Shown here: positions 54,466-62,442 of the stretch, in pieces
Position numbering within the stretch: the first letter of the stretch is position 1
Layout: each line of letters opens with the position of its first letter
Assembly: GCA_963836015.1 (NCBI GenBank)
Contig: CAWIIF010000008.1
Coordinates: forward strand, 336,865 to 400,864
Length of the DNA: 64,000 nucleotides
Reading direction: 5' to 3'
Source: CAWCDJ01 sp963836015
Lineage (GTDB): Bacteria; Acidobacteriota; Terriglobia; Bryobacterales; Bryobacteraceae
Made by a program: the position numbers and the translations under genes
The notes under the pieces: model-generated
The model's database searches: none
What the model was told of the DNA's origin: nothing
The model's input: only the letters and a program-made list of their open reading frames with translations

Positions 54466-54936
54466 CTAGAACTGCAGCCGTTCCCTGCCGGCTTCGATCT
54501 TGCCCGTGTCCACCCCGGGTACTTTCTCCAAATCCCCAAGCGAGTGGAAGTCCCCGTTCGCGTCCCGGTACGCGATGATGGCCTGTGCGTCCTTCACGGT
54601 GAGGCCGATGACGGTCTTGAGTTCTTCAAGAGGGGCGGTGTTGACGAGCACCTTGGAGTCCGGTCCGAAGTTCGTGGCCAGGTAATCGATGATCTGGTCG
54701 AGCTCGTCGTCGCTGGCTTCGGCCCCGCGCTCCACCATGTCATCCACCTTGTCGGACCAATCGTCCTTGTTCAAGCGCGCCTTGCGAAAGTTTCCCGAGC
54801 CGTGACAATCGATGCAGACTCTGGCGACAATTTCGCGGCCCGGCCCAGCGGGCAGCTTCTTGGCCTCGTCGCCGGCGGCGGCCGAGAGAAGGGCGCCGGC
54901 CGACAGCAGGCAGAAGGCAGCCGGTAGCCGGTTCAC
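54466..54936 (-). CDS. Exported cytochrome c fused to a ComEA-like helix-hairpin-helix domain
   Basis: The 156-residue protein has a signal peptide (residues 1-22), one heme c site CIDCH at 41-45 in a short cytochrome-like domain, and a C-terminal HhH region at about 96-156 (VNTAPLEELKTVIGLTVKDAQAIIAYRDANG, LEKVPGVDTGKIEAGRERL). HhH domains bind DNA in ComEA, but exported HhH modules can also bind other partners. The gene overlaps the redoxin gene as ATGA. A heme domain joined to a DNA-binding-like domain in one exported protein is unusual. No axial Met was assigned with confidence. Confidence 0.85.
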   Translation of the reverse strand: MNRLPAAFCLLSAGALLSAAAGDEAKKLPAGPGREIVARVCIDCHGSGNFRKARLNKDDWSDKVDDMVERGAEASDDELDQIIDYLATNFGPDSKVLVNTAPLEELKTVIGLTVKDAQAIIAYRDANGDFHSLGDLEKVPGVDTGKIEAGRERLQF

Positions 54937-55514
54937 GGTTTCACGCGGTTGATCGCGCAGCCGATCGACTTGGTGAAAGGATGCTCCACCGGTTTGCCGG
55001 CGAGAACTTCGTCGAGCGCATTCCGCAGGTCGGGCACGGTGGCCTGGAAGCGCTGTTTGCCGAAATCGGCCACGCGATTATCGATCCGGCCGAGGTAGAG
55101 CACCTTGCCTTCGGGCGAGAGGACGGCCGCCTGGGGCGTGATGGTGGCGCCCGCCATGGCGACCAGCGACTGTCGCGGATCGATCAGCAGCGGAAAGTCG
55201 TAGTGATAATCGTGGGCGTACCGGACGACGTCGGGCGAGGGCACGGTCGGGTCGGCCTGAACGGCCCACACGAGCACTCCGCGCGGGGCATAAGCGTCGT
55301 GGATCCGGTTCATTTCGGGAACGTAGCTGTTGGCAACAGGGCAATCCGTGGTCACGAAGAGCAGCAGAACGGCCTTCTTGCCGTTCCACTCGGCGGGTGT
55401 ATGTTCAGCTCCCAGGGTGTCGTGGAGTCCGAATTGTGGGGCGGCAGCCCAGGAGCACGCCGCCAGCAGGAGGGGCGCGGCCGCACCGAAGAAAGTTCGC
55501 AGGATCCCAGTCAT
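54933..55514 (-). CDS. Exported thioredoxin-fold redoxin (AhpC/TlpA-like)
   Basis: The 193-residue protein has a signal peptide (1-25, LLLAACSWAAA, a possible lipobox). The fold shows AVLLLFVTTDCPVANSYVPEMNRIHDAYAPRGV at 47-79 with a single Cys in DCP, GATITPQAAVLSPEGKVLYLGRIDNR at 127-152, and SIGCAI near the C-terminus. It matches the redoxin type that goes with cytochrome c in Planctomycetes and Acidobacteria. It is translated with the cytochrome-HhH gene, so the two probably act in one electron-transfer or thiol step in the periplasm. Confidence 0.85.
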   Translation of the reverse strand: MTGILRTFFGAAAPLLLAACSWAAAPQFGLHDTLGAEHTPAEWNGKKAVLLLFVTTDCPVANSYVPEMNRIHDAYAPRGVLVWAVQADPTVPSPDVVRYAHDYHYDFPLLIDPRQSLVAMAGATITPQAAVLSPEGKVLYLGRIDNRVADFGKQRFQATVPDLRNALDEVLAGKPVEHPFTKSIGCAINRVKP

Positions 55515-55564
55515 TTTTTCTTATGATACTCCCGCCCGGCGCGCCGCCGGTACAATAGCGGAGA

Positions 55565-56530
55565 GTGCCCCTCTGGCTGACCGAGTCCGACGTCCGCACG
55601 GTGCTTTCCCCCTTGGAACTGATCGACGCCATGGAGTCGGCGCTGGCGGCCTTCTCGTCGGGCGACGTGATGCAGCCGGTCAGGACGGCGCTCGAAATCG
55701 GCGCGCAGACGTTTTTTGCCGTGATGCCCGCGTGGTACGAAGGCCGCTCGATTCTGGGAGCGAAGCTGGTGAGCGTCGTGCCCGCCAATGCGGGGCGCGG
55801 GCTTCACACGCACCTCGCGGCAATCTCGCTGTTCGACGCGCGGACGGGCGAACTGGCGGCGGTAATGGACGGCCGGTACATTACGGAAGTGCGGACGGCC
55901 GCGGCGTCGGCGGTATCGGTGCGCCACCTGGCGCGGCGCGACGCGCGGGTGCTGGCGATTCTCGGCTCGGGCATACAGGCGCGCAGCCATCTGGCGGCGC
56001 TGCCGGCGGTGCGAGGCCTGGAGGAGGTCCGCGCCTGGAGCCCTACGGCCGAACACTTGCGGAAGTTCGTGGAAGGCGCGCCGCGGGCGGTATGCGCTGC
56101 GGAAAGCGCGGAGGCCGCCGTACGCGGCGCGGACGTGGTGGTCCTGGCCACCAACTCGCCGACCCCGGCGATCGAGAGCCGCTGGGTGAAGGACGGCGCC
56201 CACGTGATCGCGATCGGCGCGTGCCGGCCCTCGCAGCAGGAGATCGACCCGGCGCTGGTGGAGCGCGCGCGCGTGGTGGTGGATTCGCGGGCGGCCGCTT
56301 TGGAGGAATCGGGCGATCTCGTGCGGCCGATCGAAGAGGGACGGTTTACGGCCGCGCACGTGGGCGCCGAGCTGGGCGAGATCGTCTGCGGCCGGAAGCC
56401 GGGGCGCACGAGCGATGGCGAGGTCACGCTCTTCAAATCGCTGGGCCTGGCGGTGGAAGACCTGGTGGCCGCGGACGTGGCTTACCGGAGGGCGCGGGAA
56501 GCAGGCTTGGGATGGGAGCTCGGGTTATGA
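55565..56530 (+). CDS. Ornithine cyclodeaminase / mu-crystallin family protein
   Basis: The 321-residue protein starts at a GTG with a weak ribosome site. Seen: LTESDVRTVLSPLELIDAMESALAAFSSG at 5-33, the Lys in LGAKLVSVVPAN, DGRYITEVRTAAASAVSVRHLARRD and the NAD-binding ILGSGIQARSHLAALPAVRG at 131-150, then GADVVVLATNSPTPAI. Known: the family includes ornithine cyclodeaminase (proline synthesis), alanine dehydrogenase and ketimine reductases, and the substrate cannot be set from sequence alone. The start region is divergent from the redoxin gene, and the stop overlaps the following gene as ATGA. Confidence 0.88.
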   Translation: MPLWLTESDVRTVLSPLELIDAMESALAAFSSGDVMQPVRTALEIGAQTFFAVMPAWYEGRSILGAKLVSVVPANAGRGLHTHLAAISLFDARTGELAAVMDGRYITEVRTAAASAVSVRHLARRDARVLAILGSGIQARSHLAALPAVRGLEEVRAWSPTAEHLRKFVEGAPRAVCAAESAEAAVRGADVVVLATNSPTPAIESRWVKDGAHVIAIGACRPSQQEIDPALVERARVVVDSRAAALEESGDLVRPIEEGRFTAAHVGAELGEIVCGRKPGRTSDGEVTLFKSLGLAVEDLVAADVAYRRAREAGLGWELGL

Positions 56531-57030
56531 AGACGGCCCTCCTGATTTGCTGTTTGTGCGCCGCGGCGCTGGCGGAGCAGTTTCCGAAGCTGGAATTCGA
56601 GAACCTGCCGGGCAAGGCGGTCACCCTGCCGGACGCGGCGGCGGGTCATGCGGCGGTGCTGGTGATCGGCTTCACACACGCTTCGCAGAAACAGACCAAG
56701 CCGTGGAGCGATAAGCTGCAGCGGGCATTTCCGAAAGCGGGAGGGGTCATGGTCTTCTCCGTGGCGGCGCTCGAGGACGTGCCGCGGCTGGTACGCGGGA
56801 TGGCGACTCACGGCATCCGCAGCGGCGTGCCGGAGGCGGAGCGCGACCGGTTCCTGCTGCTGTATAAGCACGAGAAAGAGCTGAAAGCGGCGGCGCAGTT
56901 CGGAACGCCGGACGACGCTTACGTGATGCTGCTGGGCCGCGACGGCGCCATCCTCTGGCGCTTCCACGGTCCGGTTAGCGACGCCGCCCTGGCGGAGCTG
57001 GCGGCCCACCTTCCAGCCAACGCGAAATAG
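56527..57030 (+). CDS. Exported thioredoxin-fold protein lacking CxxC
   Basis: The 167-residue protein starts in the ATGA overlap with the cyclodeaminase gene and has a signal peptide (MKTALLICCLCAAALA). The body has ten or so alternating strands and helices typical of a thioredoxin fold: AVLVIGFTHASQKQTKPWSDKLQRAFP at 46-72, VMVFSVAALEDVP and AYVMLLGRDGAILWRFHGPVSDAALAEL. There is no CxxC or single peroxidatic Cys in the first turn. From memory this resembles the ATP10-like branch. A chaperone or binding role seems more likely than redox. Confidence 0.65.
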   Translation: MKTALLICCLCAAALAEQFPKLEFENLPGKAVTLPDAAAGHAAVLVIGFTHASQKQTKPWSDKLQRAFPKAGGVMVFSVAALEDVPRLVRGMATHGIRSGVPEAERDRFLLLYKHEKELKAAAQFGTPDDAYVMLLGRDGAILWRFHGPVSDAALAELAAHLPANAK

Positions 57031-57053
57031 CGCTTGACCCCGACGTTGCGGGT

Positions 57054-58196
57054 TCAGTTCGCCTCCGCCTTCCGCTCCACCTGTGCGATCGCTTTGGCGA
57101 AATCGACGGGGGTCCGAATGAGCAGGGTTTTGCCTTTGAGCCTGCCCATGGCGCCGGCAATCGAATCGGGCAGGGTGGCCTGCATGGAGCGGAACATCGC
57201 CTTGTATTCGAAATAGAAAAACCGCGGGCCGGCTGCGGCGGGTCTTTCCAGAGCAGCGCCGGAAGGTTTCTCGAGAAAGCGGCACTCCGGGCCGAGGAAC
57301 AGCACGACCTGCGAGGGGTCCGGCCCGCTCAACTCGCGATTGACCAGGTTGGCGAGCAGATCGACGTGGCCGCGGCGGTTCTGAAGAACGCTCACGTCCA
57401 CCTTCCCCAGCTCCAGCTCGTTCAAGGCGTGGGAGACCTCCTCGATGTCGCGCGGGACAAATCCATCGCGGCGATAGATCTCCTTCTGCTGGTCGAGACT
57501 GAAGACCACCATACGCACGGAGCGCGCGGGCAGCCGGTCGAGGAGGGCGGAAAGCAAGCCGAGCAGCATCACGCGGTCGCGCGCGTTCAGCCAGGTGCGG
57601 CGCGGGGAAACCGGAGCGGCATGCAGCAGGATGGTGACGGGAAAGGACGGGGCATCGTCCGTGGCGGGCCGGTCCGTGGGTGTGCCGGCGAACGAAAACT
57701 GCCGCACGGCATGCGGGGCGATGGCGAGCTTCACGTTGCGGTCGCGGTGATTGAGCCTGGCTTCGATAGTCCAGGCGGCGCGGCAGGTGCGTCCGGTCTC
57801 GTCGTACATTTTCCACTGCACGTGGTAGGTGCCTTCGCCCACCAGAAACCCGCCGCCGACCTCCAGCTCGACATCGGTTCTCGGGACGCTGGGCAGCCGG
57901 TAGCGGGTGGCGAGGTAGGTGGGCGCGCCGCCCGGATCGGGCGTGATGCGGGTGACGGCGGCCCACTGGTGCCCCGGGCCGAAATACTGATTCATGGGAA
58001 CGCGCACGATATAGCCGGTCTGAAAGCGGAAGCCGAAGTCGAGGACCGGGTGGAGCGGCACTACATGGCATTGCAGCGAGTTTGCCCAGGGCCGCTCGTC
58101 GAAATCGCGCAGCGAAGGCGAGAGCCGGGCGGGGTCCAGGATGACCTGGCCGGGCGCGGCAGCGGCCAGCAACACGACCATGAGCGCGAGCCGCAT
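57054..58196 (-). CDS. Secreted protein of unknown function, vWA-like fold possible
   Basis: The 380-residue protein has a signal peptide (1-16, MVVLLAAAAPGQ) and a GGAG just before the ATG. It opens with conserved-looking strands (WANSLQCHVVPLHPVLDFGFRFQTGYIVRVPMNQYFGPGHQW, 37-78), a beta-sandwich (YHVQWKMYDETGRTC, WTIEARLNHRD) and a C-terminal half where VMLLGLLSALLDRL and SVRMVVFSLDQQKEIYRRDG recall the VWFA-related proteins frequent in Acidobacteria. A MIDAS DxSxS is not seen. Convergent with the thioredoxin-like gene. Confidence 0.65.
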   Translation of the reverse strand: MRLALMVVLLAAAAPGQVILDPARLSPSLRDFDERPWANSLQCHVVPLHPVLDFGFRFQTGYIVRVPMNQYFGPGHQWAAVTRITPDPGGAPTYLATRYRLPSVPRTDVELEVGGGFLVGEGTYHVQWKMYDETGRTCRAAWTIEARLNHRDRNVKLAIAPHAVRQFSFAGTPTDRPATDDAPSFPVTILLHAAPVSPRRTWLNARDRVMLLGLLSALLDRLPARSVRMVVFSLDQQKEIYRRDGFVPRDIEEVSHALNELELGKVDVSVLQNRRGHVDLLANLVNRELSGPDPSQVVLFLGPECRFLEKPSGAALERPAAAGPRFFYFEYKAMFRSMQATLPDSIAGAMGRLKGKTLLIRTPVDFAKAIAQVERKAEAN

Positions 58197-58260
58197 TCTT
58201 CTCCATTATGACGTCGCGAAGCGCGGCCCGTGAGCCGTATCGGGTAAACTATTGCTGACC

Positions 58261-59175
58261 ATGAAACAACTATTCGTGCTGATTGCCGCCGCTGCCATTT
58301 TGCCGGGCGCCGGGCTGGCGCAAGGATCGAAGAACCCGTTCCTGGGTAGCTGGGACATCACCGTGACGACTCCCCGCGATAGCTATCCGGACTGGATGGA
58401 GCTGACCGAGAAGGACGGGCACCTGGATGCCTTCATCCAGCCGCGCGCGGGCGGCGCCAGCCACCGGTCCGACGTCAAGCTGGAGGGCCGGCAGCTCACC
58501 GTCACGATGGGACCGGTCACGTGGGAGCTTACGGCCGCCGGCGACCGGTTCACGGGCACGGTGAAGCGCGGCGGGAACGTGCAAGGGCAACTGGCCGGCG
58601 TGCGGGCCCCCAAGCTGGACCGTCCTATGCCCGCGGCATGGACCGATCCGGAGCCGATTTTCAACGGCAAGGACCTCACCGGCTGGGAGCCCATGGGGAC
58701 GGCGCCGAACCACTGGGTAGCGGACGGCGGCGATCTGCTGAACCAATCGCACGGCGCCAACATCCGAACTACGCGGACGTTCGACGATTTCAAGCTGCAC
58801 GTCGAATTCAATTGTCCGGAGGGTGGCAACAGCGGAATTTACCTGCGCGGCCGGTATGAGGTCCAGGTGGAATACGAGCCTGTGGGAACAGAAGACAAGT
58901 TCCACCGGATGGGCGCCATCTACAGCTTCGTTCCGACCACAGCGGAATTTCCGAGGACGCCAGGTAAGTGGGAGAGCTTCGACATTACGCTGGTGGGCCG
59001 GCGGCTGACGTTGCTTCGAAACGGGATCGTGGCGATTCAGGACCAGGTGATTCCGGGGCCGACGGGCGGCGCGCTCGACAGCCACGAAGGCGAGCCGGGG
59101 CCGTTTTATATTCAGGGCGATCACACCGGCGGGATGCGGTACCGGAACATCACGATCTCGGTGCCGAAGAAGTAA
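58261..59175 (+). CDS. Secreted DUF1080 (3-keto-disaccharide hydrolase-like) protein
   Basis: Start at the ATG 58261 (TTG at 58252 also possible) gives a signal peptide (MKQLFVLIAAAAILPGAGLAQ) and 304 residues. Residues 25-115 form a beta domain, residues about 120-304 the DUF1080 jelly-roll: EPIFNGKDLTGWEPMG, DGGDLLNQSHGANIRTTRTFDDFKLHVEFNCPEGGNSGIYLRGRYEVQV, YSFVPTTAEFPRTPGKWESFDITLVG. Known: DUF1080 proteins (recently renamed 3-keto-disaccharide hydrolase) act on oxidised sugars. Gene stands alone; it probably works with secreted glycoside hydrolases. The LamG-like gene at 23922 is a distant relative. Confidence 0.9.
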   Translation: MKQLFVLIAAAAILPGAGLAQGSKNPFLGSWDITVTTPRDSYPDWMELTEKDGHLDAFIQPRAGGASHRSDVKLEGRQLTVTMGPVTWELTAAGDRFTGTVKRGGNVQGQLAGVRAPKLDRPMPAAWTDPEPIFNGKDLTGWEPMGTAPNHWVADGGDLLNQSHGANIRTTRTFDDFKLHVEFNCPEGGNSGIYLRGRYEVQVEYEPVGTEDKFHRMGAIYSFVPTTAEFPRTPGKWESFDITLVGRRLTLLRNGIVAIQDQVIPGPTGGALDSHEGEPGPFYIQGDHTGGMRYRNITISVPKK

Positions 59176-59287
59176 CGGCCGGGGGACCAGATATTTTCTG
59201 TCCCGGATGTCGAGACTCGCGCGCCTGCTCCGACTACCTGATGAAAGCGCGCCGAAGCCGGTGCAAAAATCGAAAGGAGCAGAGGAC

Positions 59288-59683
59288 ATGAAATACATTT
59301 TGATGATGAACTGCCCGAAAACGGGTTATGAATCGTTCGGGGCGTGGCCGAAGCAGGACCTCCAGGCGCATATCGGGTTCATGATCAGCTTCGACAAGGA
59401 GCTTCGCGCCTCCGGGGAGCTGGTGTCGGCCGAGGGCCTGGCCAGTCCGCACGAAGCCAGGCTCGTGCGGGCCGGAAAGGACGGCACCCCGGTCACGGAC
59501 GGCGTATTCCCGGAGTCCAAGGAGTATCTCGCGGGCTATTGGATCGTCGACGTCGAGACTCCGGAGCAGGCCTACCGGATCGCCGCGCGGGCCTCGGCGG
59601 CACCGGGGCCTGGGGGTGCTCCGATGAACATGGCGATCGAGGTGCGGCAAGTGATGAGCGGGCCGCCTGAAGACCTGCTGTGA
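59288..59683 (+). CDS. YCII-related / DGPF-domain protein
   Basis: The 131-residue protein starts at 59288 after an AGGAG; the frame is open upstream to 59207 but without a site. Seen: MKYILMMNCPKTGYESFGAW, GELVSAEGLASPHEARLVR, TDGVFPESKEYLAGYWIVDVETPEQAYRIA. The YCII/DGPF fold is a ferredoxin-like dimer; the general function is unknown, but such genes sit beside ECF42 sigma factors across Actinobacteria and Acidobacteria. The stop overlaps the sigma gene's GTG (GTGA), which shows strict coupling. Confidence 0.9.
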   Translation: MKYILMMNCPKTGYESFGAWPKQDLQAHIGFMISFDKELRASGELVSAEGLASPHEARLVRAGKDGTPVTDGVFPESKEYLAGYWIVDVETPEQAYRIAARASAAPGPGGAPMNMAIEVRQVMSGPPEDLL

Positions 59684-60927
59684 CGTCCAGGCCGCTGGAC
59701 GCCCGTTCCGAGCATCTGTTGCGCGAGCTAGCGCCGCAGGTACTCGGCGCGGTGGTCCGCCGGTACCATGATTTCGCGGCTGCCGAAGACGCGGTGCAGG
59801 AGGCCTTGCTCGCGGCGGCCACTCAATGGCCGGAGGAAGGCGTTCCCGACAATCCCCGGGGCTGGCTGATCCAGGTTGCCTCCCGGCGGATGACGGACCA
59901 TTACCGCAGCGAGCAGGCCCGGCAGCGCCGGGAGAGCGCGGCGGCCATGGAATCCAGCCAGGTGGCGCCCCCGGCCGGGATCGGGTTTGACGCGGAGCAG
60001 GACGACACCCTGATCCTGGTTTATATGTGCTGTCACCCGGCACTGACCCCGTCTTCGGCAATCGCCCTGACGCTGCGGGCGGTGGGGGGATTGACCACAG
60101 CCGAAATCGCGAGCGCGTTCCTGGTGCCCGAATCGACGATGGCGCAGAGGATCAGCCGGGCCAAACAGAGCATCAAGGCTTCCGGAGTGCCGTTCGAGCT
60201 GCCGACCGACGAGGACCGGGTGGAACGGCTGCGCCTCGTGCTGCACGTGCTTTACCTGATCTTCAACGAAGGCTACACCGCCAGCAGCGGACCGCTGCTG
60301 CGGCGCAGCGACCTGTCGCTGGAGGCCATCCGGCTGACGCGGGCGGTTCACGCCCTGCTGCCGGAGGATGGCGAAGTGGCCGGGCTGCTGGCGCTCATGC
60401 TGCTCACCGAGGCGCGCCACGCGGCGCGAACCGGACCGGACGGGGAGCTGATCCCGCTTACCGAACAGAATCGAACGCTGTGGGACCGCGGGCAGATCGC
60501 CGAGGGTATCGCGCTGCTGACGGCGACGCTGTCGAAGGGGTCGGTCGGGGCGTACCAGCTCCAGGCCGCGGTGGCCGCCTGTCATGACGAAGCGGAACGT
60601 CCGGAGGACACCGACTGGCCGCAGATCCTGGCGCTGTATGGCTTGCTGAAGCGGATGTCCGACAACCCCATGGTGACGCTGAATCACGCCATCGCGACGG
60701 CCATGGTGCACGGTCCGGCAGCGGGACTCGAGCTGCTGGAGGCGCTGGACGCCGATGGGCGGCTGACCGGGCATCATCGCCTGGATGCCGTGCGCGCTCA
60801 TTTGCTGGAGCTGGCGGGAGACCATGGTTCGGCCATCCGGTATTACCGGATTGCGGCCGGACGCACGACCAGCATCCCGGAGCGGAATTATTTGTTGACG
60901 CAGGCGGCGCGGCTGAGCGAGTGCTAG
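59680..60927 (+). CDS. ECF42-like RNA polymerase sigma factor with C-terminal extension
   Basis: The 415-residue factor starts at a GTG overlapping the YCII gene. Region 2 is LRELAPQVLGAVVRRYHDFAAAEDAVQEALLAAATQWP (about 11-48), and region 4 is LTLRAVGGLTTAEIASAFLVPESTMAQRISRAKQSIKASG (about 128-167). The extension (about 180-415) includes VLYLIFNEGYTASSG and a TPR-like helical array, the DUF6596 type. Known: ECF42 factors use this extension for activity and are associated with YCII/DGPF genes instead of an anti-sigma factor. The input signal is unknown. Confidence 0.92.
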   Translation: MTSRPLDARSEHLLRELAPQVLGAVVRRYHDFAAAEDAVQEALLAAATQWPEEGVPDNPRGWLIQVASRRMTDHYRSEQARQRRESAAAMESSQVAPPAGIGFDAEQDDTLILVYMCCHPALTPSSAIALTLRAVGGLTTAEIASAFLVPESTMAQRISRAKQSIKASGVPFELPTDEDRVERLRLVLHVLYLIFNEGYTASSGPLLRRSDLSLEAIRLTRAVHALLPEDGEVAGLLALMLLTEARHAARTGPDGELIPLTEQNRTLWDRGQIAEGIALLTATLSKGSVGAYQLQAAVAACHDEAERPEDTDWPQILALYGLLKRMSDNPMVTLNHAIATAMVHGPAAGLELLEALDADGRLTGHHRLDAVRAHLLELAGDHGSAIRYYRIAAGRTTSIPERNYLLTQAARLSEC

Positions 60928-60940
60928 ACGGGTCGTTGGG

Positions 60941-60965
60941 GGGCAGGCCAGGAGGCCTACTCTAC
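60941..60965. repeat. Interspersed repeat A, copy 3
   Basis: GGGCAGGCCAGGAGGCCTAC, followed by TCTAC, lies between the convergent ECF42 and Hpt genes. It differs from copy 1 at only two or three of 24 bases. The minus-strand gene's TAG stop (60962-60964) is inside it, as in the other two copies. Confidence 0.72.
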
Positions 60966-61291
60966 ATTACTACTTCGGCGCGGAGGCTCTCGACTTCCCG
61001 GGCGAGGGCGGCGAGCGAGGCTTCACATTCGGCAAACTTGCCGCCGGCGGCCTGTTGTTCGATGGAGCGCAGCAGTTCCGCGGCGGCGCGGGCGCCTACG
61101 TTGGCACAGGCGCCTTTGGAGTAATGCGCCAGACGCTTGCACTGCAGCGGGTCCTTTCCCTGTATGGCAGATTCGAGGAGGCCGATCTGGCGGGAGGTAT
61201 CGTCAATCAGCGCAGTAAGAATGTCGCGCATCAGTTCGGGGTCATCCAGCGTGACTTCGCGTAACTGTTCGCGGTCGAGGGTGACGGTCAC
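60962..61291 (-). CDS. Stand-alone Hpt (histidine phosphotransfer) protein
   Basis: The 109-residue protein starts at a GTG and is a single four-helix bundle: REQLREVTLDDPELMRDILTALIDDTSRQIGLLESAIQ, then HYSKGACANVGA with the phosphorylatable His56, and a last helix EASLAALAREVESLRAEV. Known: Hpt domains relay phosphate between hybrid kinases and response regulators. No kinase or receiver is nearby. Its last codons and stop lie inside interspersed repeat A. Confidence 0.84.
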   Translation of the reverse strand: MTVTLDREQLREVTLDDPELMRDILTALIDDTSRQIGLLESAIQGKDPLQCKRLAHYSKGACANVGARAAAELLRSIEQQAAGGKFAECEASLAALAREVESLRAEVVM

Positions 61292-61361
61292 GCCTTCAGT
61301 GTGGCAGGCGTGGGAGCAGCGGTAAATTGGCGCAACGCCTGAGAGGGCCGGGACAATTCTC

Positions 61362-62363
61362 TTACCTGGAGTGGAACCTGCCGAACTCGAAGAAGGTCCG
61401 CAGGACTTCGAGACGGGAACTCAGGAGGGCGCCGCAGCGGAATCCGGGGGACGCCGGGCTTCCGAACCGCATGTCGAAGACCTCCACGAGTTGGCCGCCT
61501 TCCGGTTCGTCCACGGGCGACACGCGCCAGAGCGGATATTGGGAAAAATCGAGGAAGACCTGAAAGGTGCGGGTCCTTCGCGGGGCGTCGAGCGCGGGAG
61601 TGGGGTCGGGCTTGTGGAAGATGGATGCGCGGGTCGGGTCGAAATCGGATGCGAGGTTGACGTCTTCCACGGCATAGAACCCGGACGTCTCCACGATGCC
61701 GCGCCAAAGCCAGGGATTCGAAGCGTCGGGCAGGGCTGCCACGCGGAGCGGCGGGGACTCGTTGTAGATCCGCGAATCGAGCACGGCGACCGCGCGCGTG
61801 TGCAGAACGCCGCGCGCGCAATTGTAGAGGAGCAGAAACGAGAGGCCGAGGATGGCGAAGCCGCGGCCGGGATAGCGGGTTTTGGCGGCGCCGGAAGTGA
61901 TTTCGGAGGAGACCAGATGGCTGATGAGCGGTCCGACGAGGCACAGCAGGAGCACCGCCCAGATCCAGATATCGATGACGTTGGTCAGGTCGAGGCGCAG
62001 CCAGCGCGCGGAGAAGGGAAGCAGGAGGCGCACACCGTAAGCATTGGTGAGATCGAGCAGGAGGTGCGATGCGACGGCGATCAGGGCTGCGCAAAACGCG
62101 CCTGCCCAATGAATCTTCTTAGCGCGGGCGCAGGCTGCCACCAGCAGCACCGGCAAGAGGGCCATCAACGGCATGGCGGCGAGGGAATGGGTGAGATGAC
62201 GATGGTAGTGAAGATAGTTGAGAGATCCGCCCGCGGCCGTGACTACGTCGATATCGGGCGCGTTGGCCGCCAGGATCAGGATGGGCGTGGCGAGGGGAGT
62301 CCAACGGTTGAGGCCGGCGCGGCTGAGGAGCAGGCCGGTTGCCGTGTGGGTCAGGGGATCCAT
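61362..62363 (-). CDS. YdjM-family membrane protein (metal-dependent hydrolase-like)
   Basis: The 333-residue protein opens with the family motif MDPLTHTATGLLLSRAGL, then ANAPDIDVV and HYHRHLTHSLAAMP with His residues that form the predicted metal site, and HLLLDLTNAYGVRLLLPF. Hydrophobic stretches suggest five or six TM helices in the first 190 residues; the remaining 140 residues are a soluble beta-rich domain. Known: YdjM/DUF457 proteins are inner-membrane putative hydrolases that may act in the phospholipid or cell envelope; activity is unproven. A single-gene unit. Confidence 0.86.
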   Translation of the reverse strand: MDPLTHTATGLLLSRAGLNRWTPLATPILILAANAPDIDVVTAAGGSLNYLHYHRHLTHSLAAMPLMALLPVLLVAACARAKKIHWAGAFCAALIAVASHLLLDLTNAYGVRLLLPFSARWLRLDLTNVIDIWIWAVLLLCLVGPLISHLVSSEITSGAAKTRYPGRGFAILGLSFLLLYNCARGVLHTRAVAVLDSRIYNESPPLRVAALPDASNPWLWRGIVETSGFYAVEDVNLASDFDPTRASIFHKPDPTPALDAPRRTRTFQVFLDFSQYPLWRVSPVDEPEGGQLVEVFDMRFGSPASPGFRCGALLSSRLEVLRTFFEFGRFHSR

Positions 62364-62398
62364 GAATTGGTGCCGGAGTTCTCATTGTAGGCGAAGTT

Positions 62399-62423
62399 GG
62401 GGGATGGGACAGCGCCATCCCCC
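62399..62423 (-). terminator. Hairpin after the zinc-motif gene, possible terminator
   Basis: GGGGGATGG (62399-62407) and CCATCCCCC (62415-62423) form a perfect nine-pair GC-rich stem with a seven-base loop, 20 bases after the stop of the gene at 62443. No T run follows on the minus strand, so this would be a weak or Rho-assisted terminator. Confidence 0.4.
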
Positions 62424-62442
62424 GGACCGGCACGATGGTGAA

